Source of the DNA: DATDPM01 sp041498815
GTDB taxonomy: Bacteria > Pseudomonadota > Alphaproteobacteria > DATDPM01
Direction: 5' to 3'
Assembly: GCA_041498815.1 (NCBI GenBank)
Contig: JBGQJC010000052.1
Location: forward strand, 1 to 13,014
DNA: 13,014 nucleotides
Numbering within the stretch: the stretch's first letter is position 1; every line of letters starts with the position of its first letter. The notes under the pieces are model-generated. The model worked only from the letters and a program-made list of their open reading frames with translations, ran no database searches and had not been told where the DNA came from. Position numbers and translations under genes: made by a program. Positions 1 to 5,977 of the stretch are shown here, piece by piece.

Positions 1-1
1 A

Positions 2-835
2 TGGCCCTAAGAGCTCGATCTGCTCCGGATGCGTCGCCTCGATCAGCGGACCGCGGTAGGATTCGATCCAGCCGCGCACGCGAATCCGTTTGCCCGAAAG
101 CGCCGCGATATCGAGGCCCGCCTGGCGGAACATGGATTGCGCCGATGGGCCGATTTCGACCGTGAAATCCTGCTTCCAGTCTTCGCCGAAATTCAGGTAG
201 CCGCGCCCGTGCACGCTGGCCGCGGTCTTCACCACGCCCTCGACCAACTGAAAGGTGCCGACGAAAGAGGCCGCGGACTCGGGCGTGCGCACGGCATAGA
301 ACTTATCGCGCCAGATGCCGAGCTTCGCTTCGCGCGCCTTGCGCTCGAGGCCATACATCTCGGACGCCAGCATCCGGTTATCGGCGAAGGTATAGACGCG
401 GGCCATGCCCTGGCTCAGCATCTCGCCCTGAATCCAGGTGCCGTCTTCGCCGTAGAGCTGGGCGAGCAGGCGGCCGTGGCGGTCCAACTTGTGCCCGCCG
501 AAGGAGAGCGAGAGCGTACGGTCCAACGCCAGCTTCGAAAGCGCGGCCTTTGACTCTTCGGCCAGCGGCCATTTCTCGAACCCCTCGCGGCCCAAGGGCA
601 ATTTGGGCGACTGGATGCCGACCAGCCGGACCCGATACTTGGTGCCCGGCACCGCCTGTTCGGGTGTCACGGTCGTGGCCGTCTTGATCTCGATCAAGAG
701 CGTGTCGCCGTCCACGATTTCGCGCACCAAGCCGGTGCCGCCCGGCGCCGGCTTGGGCTCTACGGCAAAGGCGAGGGACGCGGCGCATAAGATCGCGGCC
801 GGGATGAGGCGCCAGAGAGGACGCATTCGGATCAT
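2..835 (-). CDS. Secreted SNase-fold (thermonuclease-like) protein, 3' end cut off
   Basis: Reads leftward from ATG at 835 through 278 codons and leaves the window without a stop. Residues 1-24 are a signal peptide (basic start, hydrophobic core, Ala-Phe-Ala before the cut), so it is exported. Residues about 36-176 match the staphylococcal nuclease fold: VDGDT at 41-45, Arg70 in RLVGI, DRHGR at 118-122, and a closing LGIW at 172-175. By alignment to S. aureus nuclease, Asp21, Arg35 and Arg87 are kept (Asp44, Arg70, Arg122), but Ca ligand Asp40 is Gln75 and general base Glu43 is Lys78 (GIQSPK instead of GIDTPE). Nuclease activity is therefore doubtful. Residues 190-275 form a second, beta-rich region ending in a THPEQIE motif. 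An in-frame ATG at 826 is an alternative start. Divergent from the iminopeptidase gene. Confidence 0.85.
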   Translation of the reverse strand, partial: MIRMRPLWRLIPAAILCAASLAFAVEPKPAPGGTGLVREIVDGDTLLIEIKTATTVTPEQAVPGTKYRVRLVGIQSPKLPLGREGFEKWPLAEESKAALSKLALDRTLSLSFGGHKLDRHGRLLAQLYGEDGTWIQGEMLSQGMARVYTFADNRMLASEMYGLERKAREAKLGIWRDKFYAVRTPESAASFVGTFQLVEGVVKTAASVHGRGYLNFGEDWKQDFTVEIGPSAQSMFRQAGLDIAALSGKRIRVRGWIESYRGPLIEATHPEQIELLGP

Positions 836-842
836 GCCCGAT

Positions 843-870
843 ATTATAGCGGCATCATTATAGCGGCATC
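843..870 (-). promoter_or_regulatory. Tandem 14-bp duplication carrying two perfect -10 boxes
   Basis: The 14-mer ATTATAGCGGCATC occurs twice back to back at 843-856 and 857-870. On the minus strand each copy contains TATAAT, the exact sigma-70 -10 consensus, pointing at the thermonuclease-like gene. The nearer TATAAT ends only 7 nt before the ATG at 835, so initiation there would give a leaderless message or favour the ATG at 826. I see no good -35 hexamer for either copy. Promoter function is inferred. Confidence 0.5.
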
Positions 871-938
871 CGGGGCCGGGTTCGGCGGCTGCCTCTTTCC
901 GTTACGAGCCGGTCTCGCCTAGACTTGGCCTTAGCGCC

Positions 939-1898
939 ATGACCGCCCCGGAATCGAGCCTTTACCACGAGATCGAGCCTTTCGATGCCGGCCGGCTGCC
1001 CGCCGGCAACGGCCATGTCCTCTATTACGAGCAGGCGGGGACTCCGTCCGGCGTGCCCGCCCTGTTCCTCCACGGTGGGCCGGGGGCGGGGGCGGTTGCG
1101 GCGCACCGGCGGTTCTTCGATCCCGATTTCTATCGCATCGTGATCTTCGACCAGCGGGGCGCCGGGCGCTCGACGCCTTTGGGCGGCTTGGACCACAACA
1201 CCACGCCCGATCTCATCGCCGATATCGAAAAGCTGCGCCGCCATTTGAAGATCAACAAATGGCTGGTCTTCGGCGGATCTTGGGGCAGCACGCTCGCCTT
1301 GGCTTACGGCGAGGCCCATGCCGAGCGCTGCCTGGGATTCGTTTTGCGCGGAATATTTCTCTGCCGGCCGCAGGAGATCGACTGGTTCTTGTATGGCATG
1401 CGGCGGTTCTTCCCCGAGCAGTGGGAAGCCTTCGCCGGACATTTGCCCGTGCCCGAGCGGGGCGATTTGCTCGCGAACTATTATAAACGGCTTACCGATC
1501 CCGACCCTTCGGTGCATATGCCGGCGGCGCGCGCCTGGAGCGTTTACGAAGGGGCGTGCTCGACGCTGCTGCCGAGCCCGGAGACCATCGCCGCATTCTC
1601 GGGCGACCGTATGGCGCTGGGGTTGGCGCGGATCGAAGCCCATTACTTTGCGCACCATATCTTTCTTGCCAACGACGCGCTGTTTTCGGGCGTGCCGAAG
1701 ATACGCCACCTGCCGGCCGTCATCGTCCAGGGGCGCTACGACATGGTGTGCCCCATCGCCAGTGCGGACGAATTGGCGCGGGGCTGGCCCGGCATCGATT
1801 ACGTCGTGGTCGAGGCCTCGGGTCATTCGGCGATGGAGCCCGGGATTCGCGCGGAACTGGTCGCGGCGACGGACCGGTTCCGGGCCAAACTGGTCTGA
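939..1898 (+). CDS. pip: Proline iminopeptidase (alpha/beta hydrolase, family S33)
   Basis: 319 aa, the usual length of the bacterial enzyme, which removes N-terminal proline from peptides in the cytoplasm (EC 3.4.11.5). Motifs are all in place: the oxyanion-hole HGGPG at 45-49, DQRGAGRS at 71-78, the nucleophile elbow GGSWGS at 112-117 with Ser114, catalytic Asp268 in GRYDMVCP, and catalytic His296 in GHS. The cap region carries Glu204 in SVYEG and Glu233 in RIEAHYF, the positions that bind the substrate amino terminus in this family. No signal peptide. No strong Shine-Dalgarno precedes the ATG at 939, but the protein starts at the normal place for the family. A long antisense frame over this gene is a codon-bias shadow. 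Confidence 0.95.
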   Translation: MTAPESSLYHEIEPFDAGRLPAGNGHVLYYEQAGTPSGVPALFLHGGPGAGAVAAHRRFFDPDFYRIVIFDQRGAGRSTPLGGLDHNTTPDLIADIEKLRRHLKINKWLVFGGSWGSTLALAYGEAHAERCLGFVLRGIFLCRPQEIDWFLYGMRRFFPEQWEAFAGHLPVPERGDLLANYYKRLTDPDPSVHMPAARAWSVYEGACSTLLPSPETIAAFSGDRMALGLARIEAHYFAHHIFLANDALFSGVPKIRHLPAVIVQGRYDMVCPIASADELARGWPGIDYVVVEASGHSAMEPGIRAELVAATDRFRAKLV

Positions 1899-1925
1899 AA
1901 CAAGGCCGAAACGGACCCTAAGTCC

Positions 1926-1954
1926 TTGGCAGGGCGAAGGGCTTTCCCTAAGAT
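1926..1954 (+). promoter_or_regulatory. Predicted sigma-70 promoter for the pagL-like gene
   Basis: TTGGCA at 1926-1931 and TAAGAT at 1949-1954 are separated by exactly 17 nt, matching 5/6 and 4/6 consensus positions. The expected start near 1961 gives a leader of about 26 nt before the GTG at 1987. It lies in the only noncoding gap upstream of that gene. Confidence 0.4.
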
Positions 1955-1986
1955 ACCTTTGGGGCAGAAACCCAAGGTTCGGAATC

Positions 1987-2526
1987 GTGGCCGTACGATT
2001 TACCATTGCCGCCGCTTCGGTTGCGGCGCTTTGCATTTTAGCGGGTGCGGCGCAGGCCGCCGGGGACAGTGCGCCCGCCGAAGACCCGCCCTATATCAAG
2101 GTCGGCCTCGGCGAATACGACATCTTCCACAACAACCAGGCGGGCGATTTCGACGTCGAGTACCGATTCCAGAGGCTCTGGGTTTTCCGTCCGGTCCTGG
2201 GGGTCGAACTCACCACCGACAGCGCGGTTTACGGTTACGGCGGATTCAACTTCAAAATCCCCTTGGGGGAGAAATTTTTGGCGCTGATCGGAACCGCGGT
2301 CGGCGCCTATTCCAACGGCAACGGCAAGGATTTGGGGAGCACCGTGGAGTTTCGCTCGGGCGCCGAATTCGACTACCAGTTCAGCAACGGCCCGCGCCTT
2401 GGCATCGCGATCCACCATATCTCGAACGCGGGACTGGGCAGCGATAACCCCGGCACCGAGATCCTTTCGCTGGTCTATTCCTTTCCTTTCGAGCATCGCT
2501 CGGGCGGCCAAAGCGCCAGGCGATAG
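1987..2526 (+). CDS. pagL: PagL-type lipid A 3-O-deacylase (acyloxyacyl hydrolase)
   Basis: 179 aa from GTG at 1987; the frame runs open far upstream through the preceding gene, but only this start gives a signal peptide (residues 1-24, hydrophobic core then GAAQA). The mature 155 residues alternate like an eight-stranded outer-membrane barrel and end in Phe-rich strands (YSFPF). The C-terminal HHISNAG with a following Glu reproduces the PagL catalytic triad: His144, Ser146 and Glu158, the same 2- and 12-residue spacing as His149/Ser151/Glu163 of the Pseudomonas enzyme. The family removes the 3-position acyl chain of lipid A, which remodels the outer leaflet and softens endotoxin recognition. 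A weak AAGG Shine-Dalgarno lies 9 nt upstream. A predicted promoter at 1926-1954 suggests it is transcribed on its own. Confidence 0.85.
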   Translation: MAVRFTIAAASVAALCILAGAAQAAGDSAPAEDPPYIKVGLGEYDIFHNNQAGDFDVEYRFQRLWVFRPVLGVELTTDSAVYGYGGFNFKIPLGEKFLALIGTAVGAYSNGNGKDLGSTVEFRSGAEFDYQFSNGPRLGIAIHHISNAGLGSDNPGTEILSLVYSFPFEHRSGGQSARR

Positions 2527-2570
2527 CCTGCCCGCCCGCGGGCCCTTTGCTATGGTATTATTCCGGCCAC

Positions 2571-2647
2571 GTCCCCGTAGCTCAGTTGGATAGAGCACAG
2601 GTTTCCTAAACCTGGGGTCGCGCGTTCGAGTCGCGCCGGGGACGCCA
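2571..2647 (+). tRNA. tRNA-Arg (anticodon CCT), CCA encoded
   Basis: 77-nt cloverleaf. The acceptor GTCCCCG pairs with CGGGGAC, the D-arm is GCTC/GAGC, the anticodon stem is CAGGT/ACCTG with loop TTCCTAA, the variable loop has 5 nt, and the T-arm is GCGCG-TTCGAGT-CGCGC. The discriminator is G and CCA is encoded at 2645-2647. Anticodon CCT at 2605-2607 reads the AGG arginine codon. A TATTAT box at 2556-2561 could be its -10. The final 10 nt (GGGGACGCCA) are also the start of a 79-bp repeat that recurs at 9973, so this gene may have served as an integration target. Confidence 0.95.
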
Positions 2648-2716
2648 TCCGGTTTCCGCCGTCCCGCTTTTGATCCGGCCGTACCCCGCACCGCCCTTAT
2701 TCAAACCGCCCGGCGG
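2638..2716 (+). repeat. 79-bp direct repeat, copy A (tRNA-proximal)
   Basis: Begins in the last 10 nt of tRNA-Arg and runs 69 nt past it, ending CCGCCCGGCGG. It matches 9973-10051 in the same orientation at 72/79 positions without gaps (hand count). Both copies can be read through as FDPAVPRT-LIQTAR, but neither sits in a convincing gene. It may be the left attachment site of an island or one member of a dispersed intergenic repeat family. Confidence 0.8.
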
Positions 2717-3040
2717 CGCCGATGGCGCGGCCTTCCCTATACCTGGCTCGCCCGCGAATATCCCGGCTATTCGGTCTGGCAGAAGTTTTCGCTGAGTTCG
2801 GCCGGGGTTTAGCCGCGGTTTTGCCGCCGTTTGTTTCGAAATGAAGTGGGAATGTGAGAACTTGCCGCGCTTTGGGTGGCTTTGCGTGACGGCAAGCGGC
2901 CCCGGTTTCGGCGGCAAGCGCCGGTAAACTCTCACACTCCAACGCGCCGCGTTCGCTTGTTGTACGTATCGCCCGGGTTTTCCGGAGAAATGTCATCATT
3001 CGTAAACATGCACCGCGGCGGAGGCCGCTCAAACGGCACA

Positions 3041-3064
3041 GCGGCGGCTTGGGCAAGCCGCCGC
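3041..3064 (-). other. Perfect 10-bp stem-loop
   Basis: GCGGCGGCTT at 3041-3050 pairs perfectly with AAGCCGCCGC at 3055-3064 around a 4-nt loop. It lies about 32 nt downstream of the start predicted for the minus-strand promoter at 3103-3130 and could end or structure its transcript. No U-tract follows on either strand, so a standard intrinsic terminator is not supported. Confidence 0.5.
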
Positions 3065-3102
3065 TTCTCGATCGGGTTCACAATGTCAAAGAACGTCTTA
3101 GG

Positions 3103-3130
3103 ATTATATTCATATATCGAAAATTGTCAA
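3103..3130 (-). promoter_or_regulatory. Consensus sigma-70 promoter on the minus strand, with boxA-like leader
   Basis: On the minus strand TTGACA (3130-3125) and TATAAT (3108-3103) are both perfect hexamers separated by 16 nt. Immediately downstream (about 3094-3084) is GTTCTTTGACA, 9 of 11 matches to the rRNA antitermination boxA core GCTCTTTAACA. No coding gene follows. The combination resembles the upstream end of a stable-RNA operon, here orphaned, or the promoter of a small RNA ending near the hairpin at 3041-3064. Confidence 0.5.
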
Positions 3131-3281
3131 TGCGTGGGGGCAAGCCACCATGTGCCGGAGACATGGCCACATACGCGCACAATCGATCACTTGTGTCGGT
3201 ATCCGAGTCGGCTTTTGACCCGAAGCGGACCGTCGTCAACCTCATAACCTTGAAGTCGCAGGTCCAAATCGTGCCCGCGCC

Positions 3282-3659
3282 TTGCGTCAGATCGAGCAGC
3301 GCGAGCTTCGCTCGCTTGAAACGGCCCGCGTGCGGGAGATTCGAATCCGGGATCGAATCGGCCGGGAGCATACGCCTGTACTCGGCAGGACAGCGGTCCC
3401 GCCCGGCCGAATCGCGGAACCCCGGAGACCGGAGAATCGCGAAAGATCGCTTTCGCAGGAGCTGGCGAGGGCTACCGGGCCCGGCGGCCCGAATCGCGAA
3501 TCGATTCCCCTGGCCGATGAGTTCGCCCGGGCGGCGCGGGATACCGAATCGGCAGGGCAGGGGGGAGCCGGGTCGTCAGACGGGCCGGCCCCGGCCGGCC
3601 CCCGCAAGGAGCGGAGCCGCCGCCGGAATCGGGATCGCGACAAGGACCGGGAGCGCTAG
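3282..3659 (+). CDS. Arg-rich charged ORF, possible remnant of a larger protein
   Basis: Up to 125 aa from TTG at 3282; the frame is open back to a stop at 3216-3218 and there is no Shine-Dalgarno or in-frame ATG near the start. The composition is extreme: rich in Arg, Glu, Pro and Gly with almost no aromatic residues. An N-terminal helix of the type RQIEQRELRSLE is followed by low-complexity RDRDKDRER at the end. Such charged tails occur at the C-terminus of relaxases and other mobilization proteins, so it could be a truncated tail, but I do not recognise the family. It may equally be noncoding GC-rich sequence; the antisense frame is also open. Confidence 0.3.
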   Translation: MRQIEQRELRSLETARVREIRIRDRIGREHTPVLGRTAVPPGRIAEPRRPENRERSLSQELARATGPGGPNRESIPLADEFARAARDTESAGQGGAGSSDGPAPAGPRKERSRRRNRDRDKDRER

Positions 3660-3693
3660 AAAGCGGGCCAAGCGGGTGGCTCCGGCCAGGGTA

Positions 3694-3714
3694 CGTTTCA
3701 TTTTCACTGAAACG
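3694..3714 (+). terminator. Hairpin after the Arg-rich ORF
   Basis: CGTTTCA at 3694-3700 pairs perfectly with TGAAACG at 3708-3714 around a 7-nt loop, 35 nt after the Arg-rich ORF stop. The stem is short, AT-rich and not followed by a clear T-run, so terminator function is weakly supported. Confidence 0.25.
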
Positions 3715-3833
3715 AAGCGTTTGGAGGGGCAGAAAAGCCTTTAATTTCTGCGTATTAATCGCTTCATACCGTCTCAGATTCGTTGCATCCCGGCCAAAAT
3801 GAGGCTGGCACCGGTCGATCAATGTTTACATAG

Positions 3834-3971
3834 TTTTCGACCTACTGGCCTGTTTAATGCCTATTTTCGACAAAAGGAATTGAATTTCAGCGCTTTTAGA
3901 GGTTATATTGAATTTCGACGTATGGCCGCTAATTGATATGTTTTTCGACAGCCATGATAGGGTTTTCGACA
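3834..3971 (+). repeat. Array of five TTTCGAC direct repeats upstream of fic
   Basis: Copies lie at 3834-3842 (TTTTCGACC), 3864-3872 (TTTTCGACA), 3912-3920 (ATTTCGACG), 3942-3950 and 3963-3971 (both TTTTCGACA), all in the same orientation. Start-to-start spacings are 30, 48, 30 and 21 nt, and a degenerate copy TTTTAGAGG sits at 3894, again 30 nt on. The last copy ends one base before the fic ATG. The copies bracket a predicted promoter, so they look like operators or iterons for an unknown DNA-binding protein. Confidence 0.7.
3880..3909 (+). promoter_or_regulatory. Predicted promoter of fic within the TTTCGAC array
   Basis: TTGAAT at 3880-3885 and TATATT at 3904-3909 are 18 nt apart, with 4/6 and 5/6 consensus matches. 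The expected start near 3916 falls inside the third TTTCGAC copy; other copies lie just upstream of the -35 and in the leader. A protein binding these repeats would block polymerase, so repression is the likely outcome. Confidence 0.4.
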
Positions 3972-3972
3972 G

Positions 3973-5526
3973 ATGCGCCTTGAGCTTGAGCCCACGATGA
4001 ACTTTCAGGAAAACGCCCTGCCGGACGGTACGAAGCTCGCCGGCTGGGCAGCGCTTGTCCATGCGCTCTCTGTCAACGCGCCCGTGCGGCGGCCGAGTTG
4101 TGTGTCCGACAAGCACGTTCGCGGTAGTCAACGGGAAGAAGACCCATGGCATATCTTCGACAAACGGTATTGGCCCGGAGACACATTCGCCGACCACCTC
4201 AGCTTCGCGCTCCGGCACGAGAACATCGATCTCCTGATATTGAAACGGGTGTTCGAGGCCGTGCCTCAGGCTGACATGGAAGCGTTTGTTCGTGCCGCAC
4301 CGTCCGGCATCCCGGCCCGGCGCGCTTGGTTTCTATACGAAACACTGATGGGCCGGACTCTCGACGTGCCCGATGCGCCAAATACCCCGGCAATCAATCT
4401 TCTCGACCCGCAGGAATATTTCACGGGAAAACCGCACCTCTCCAAGCGGCACCGTGTGCGTGACAACTTGCTCGGCACAGGGCACTTCTGTCCTGTTATT
4501 CGCCGTACGAAGGCGCTCATGGATTTTGTGGCCCGCGCACTGGCAACAAGGGCAACCGAAACAGTTGGCCGCACAGGGGCTCATCTCGTGGCGCGCGCTG
4601 CGAGCTTCCTGCTTCTCGCCGATAGCCGCGCCAGCTTCGAAATCGAGGGTGAACGGGCACCCCGCAACAGATTGGAGAGGTGGGGCCGCGCCGTTCTTCA
4701 GGCCGGCAAGAACAAGCTTACGCTCCAGGAAATCCTTCGCCTTCATAGTGTCCTGATCGAAGACACGCGATTTATCCAGGGTGGTCTGCGCCATGGTGGC
4801 GTATTCCTGGGAGAGCGGGATCACAACGGTGATCCCCTGCCCGAATTTATAGGCGCGCGCCCGTCGGACCTTGTTGATCTTATGGCAGCGATGCTGGATG
4901 CCAATGACCGCATGGGAGACAGTGCGCTCGATCCGGTGCTCCAGGCCGCTGCAACAGCGTTCGGGTTCGTCTATGTTCATCCATTCCGGGACGGGAACGG
5001 GCGCCTCCATCGCTGTCTCATTCATCACGTGCTTGCGGAACGCAAGTTCACGCCACCGGGTATGGTCTTTCCCGTATCGTCCGTGATGCTTGATCGAATC
5101 GACGACTACCGCACAACACTTCAAGCGCATTCCGGCCCGTTGATGCCGTTCATAGATTGGCGGCCAACGCCTGACAGAAACGTAGAGGTCTTGAACGAAA
5201 CCGCTGATTTATACCGCTACTTCGACTGCACAGTGGCAGCGGAGTTTCTCTATGGATGTGTTCAGCGCACGGTCGAGCGCGACCTGCCCCAGGAGATCGA
5301 CTATCTGCGCCGTCATGATGAAGCGATGCGGCGTATAATGAATACAATTGATATGCCGAACAATCTCGCGGAAGACCTCATCATGTTCATTCGGCAAAAT
5401 GGAGGCAAATTGACCAAGAAGCGTCGAGAGAGTGAATTTAAAAAACTCACTGACGATGAGGTCATATCGCTCGAAAGTATTGTCCGTGATACGTTTGAGG
5501 GCTTTTCCGACCGGATCGAACAATGA
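3973..5526 (+). CDS. Fic-family protein AMP-transferase, self-inhibited type
   Basis: 517 aa from ATG 3973; ATG 3997 (509 aa) is an equally possible start, and neither has a clear Shine-Dalgarno. The active-site loop HPFRDGNGRLHR at 336-347 matches HxFx(D/E)GNGRxxR completely: His336 is the base, Asp340 would bind Mg, and Arg347 would bind phosphate. Upstream, SFEIEG at 221-226 fits the inhibitory (S/T)xxxE(G/N) motif, with Glu225 predicted to block ATP gamma-phosphate binding, making this a class II Fic held off by its own N-terminal helix. Residues 1-200 are a large N-terminal region found in long Fic proteins, and the basic helical C-terminus (about 480-517) might recognise a partner. Fic enzymes usually transfer AMP to Tyr, Ser or Thr of target proteins; the target is unknown. 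GC is lower than in the flanking housekeeping genes. No separate antitoxin gene is evident. Confidence 0.9.
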   Translation: MRLELEPTMNFQENALPDGTKLAGWAALVHALSVNAPVRRPSCVSDKHVRGSQREEDPWHIFDKRYWPGDTFADHLSFALRHENIDLLILKRVFEAVPQADMEAFVRAAPSGIPARRAWFLYETLMGRTLDVPDAPNTPAINLLDPQEYFTGKPHLSKRHRVRDNLLGTGHFCPVIRRTKALMDFVARALATRATETVGRTGAHLVARAASFLLLADSRASFEIEGERAPRNRLERWGRAVLQAGKNKLTLQEILRLHSVLIEDTRFIQGGLRHGGVFLGERDHNGDPLPEFIGARPSDLVDLMAAMLDANDRMGDSALDPVLQAAATAFGFVYVHPFRDGNGRLHRCLIHHVLAERKFTPPGMVFPVSSVMLDRIDDYRTTLQAHSGPLMPFIDWRPTPDRNVEVLNETADLYRYFDCTVAAEFLYGCVQRTVERDLPQEIDYLRRHDEAMRRIMNTIDMPNNLAEDLIMFIRQNGGKLTKKRRESEFKKLTDDEVISLESIVRDTFEGFSDRIEQ

Positions 5527-5536
5527 CGTATCAGTG

Positions 5537-5576
5537 TTTCTCGCCAGATTGACTGACCGCGGTCCGCCACGAGAAA
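5537..5576 (+). other. Intercistronic inverted repeat after fic
   Basis: TTTCTCG at 5537-5543 pairs with CGAGAAA at 5570-5576, enclosing a perfect 10-bp palindrome GACCGCGGTC at 5555-5564. The right arm overlaps the purine-rich stretch that would be the Shine-Dalgarno of the tiny ORF at 5581, so folding could hide it. No T-run follows, so it is not a clear terminator. Confidence 0.4.
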
Positions 5577-5580
5577 GAGA

Positions 5581-5646
5581 ATGCCCCAAACCGGTGATTA
5601 CCTGACGCGCTACCGTACCAAACGAGCGGGACCCTCGGTGCCGTAA
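5581..5646 (+). CDS. Possible 21-aa leader or small peptide
   Basis: ATG at 5581 after GAGAAAGAG, ending TAA at 5644-5646. The encoded peptide is basic, with a TRYRTKR stretch. Its stop is immediately followed by the strong Shine-Dalgarno of the next gene, the arrangement expected for translational coupling. Too short to judge by composition, and I recognise no family. Confidence 0.25.
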   Translation: MPQTGDYLTRYRTKRAGPSVP

Positions 5647-5665
5647 AGGAGAAAGGATACGAAGC

Positions 5666-5866
5666 ATGCCGCAAGAAGATGATTACGGCCGTCACGAGGT
5701 TTTGCACATGAGCGCGTTCTTGGCCAAGGCCGTGGATGAGGAACTTCTGGAGCACGAGCAAATCAAGGCCAATCCGGAATGGAAAGCCCTGGCGGAAAAG
5801 GCCAGCGACGCGCTGGGAGAACTCTATCAGGCCATCGGGGCGGCACATCAGGGCGGCGAGCAATAA
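5666..5866 (+). CDS. Small acidic helical protein, function unknown
   Basis: 66 aa with an excellent Shine-Dalgarno (AAAGGAGAAAGGA) 7 nt before ATG 5666. Predicted all-helical and acidic: DDYGRHEVLHM near the start, VDEELLEHEQIKANPEW in the middle, LGELYQAIGAAH at the end. I recall similar short DYGRHEVLHM proteins in alphaproteobacterial accessory regions, but no function is known to me. It lies 139 nt after fic on the same strand and is closed by the terminator at 5915-5946, so it could end the fic transcript. Any link to Fic is untested. Confidence 0.75.
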   Translation: MPQEDDYGRHEVLHMSAFLAKAVDEELLEHEQIKANPEWKALAEKASDALGELYQAIGAAHQGGEQ

Positions 5867-5914
5867 AGGCCGCAGTTGAGATCGGGTTAGCCGCGCGCGC
5901 CGGTCTTATTCCAC

Positions 5915-5946
5915 AGGGCCGCTTCCTTCGGATTGAGCGGCCCTTT
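5915..5946 (+). terminator. Intrinsic terminator after the 66-aa gene
   Basis: AGGGCCGCT at 5915-5923 pairs perfectly with AGCGGCCCT at 5936-5944 around a 12-nt loop, followed by TT and a T/C-rich run. It separates the fic-side transcript from the next gene and overlaps the earliest in-frame ATG (5933) of that gene, which argues against that start. Confidence 0.7.
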
Positions 5947-5977
5947 CCATTTCCGGCCTAGGGAAGGGGAGGGGGTG

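Larger units (their letters stand above)
2717..3281. other. Noncoding segment with repeat debris
   Basis: No convincing gene on either strand: frames are short, lack Shine-Dalgarno sites and mirror GC bias. Contents seen: an imperfect inverted repeat, TGTGAGA-type arms at 2853-2867 and 2922-2936 (12/15 pairs); a perfect 10-bp hairpin at 3041-3064; a consensus promoter on the minus strand at 3103-3130; and at 3210-3240, on the minus strand, a run translating as TTVRFGSKAD. That string I recall from dispersed repeats annotated as hypothetical proteins in Bradyrhizobium and relatives. Best read as a landing zone of accumulated repeats. Confidence 0.6.

Noticed and set aside
29..863. Plus-strand frames over the thermonuclease-like gene
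   Set aside because: No domain, no ribosome binding site; the minus-strand reading gives a signal peptide and SNase motifs.
858..2036. 392-codon open frame on the minus strand over the iminopeptidase gene
   Set aside because: Antisense to a gene with a complete catalytic triad; Arg/Pro-rich composition typical of a GC-bias shadow.
2038..2691. 217-codon minus-strand frame containing GATRTRDPRFRKPVLYP
   Set aside because: That stretch is the tRNA-Arg gene read backwards, a well-known spurious protein motif; the rest is antisense to the pagL-like gene.
2697..3056. 119-codon minus-strand frame and overlapping 2606-2935
   Set aside because: Runs through repeats and tRNA sequence, with low-complexity basic composition and no start signal.
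3834..3971. CRISPR-like reading of the TTTCGAC array
   Set aside because: Repeats are only 7-9 nt and spacings uneven; no cas genes in the window.
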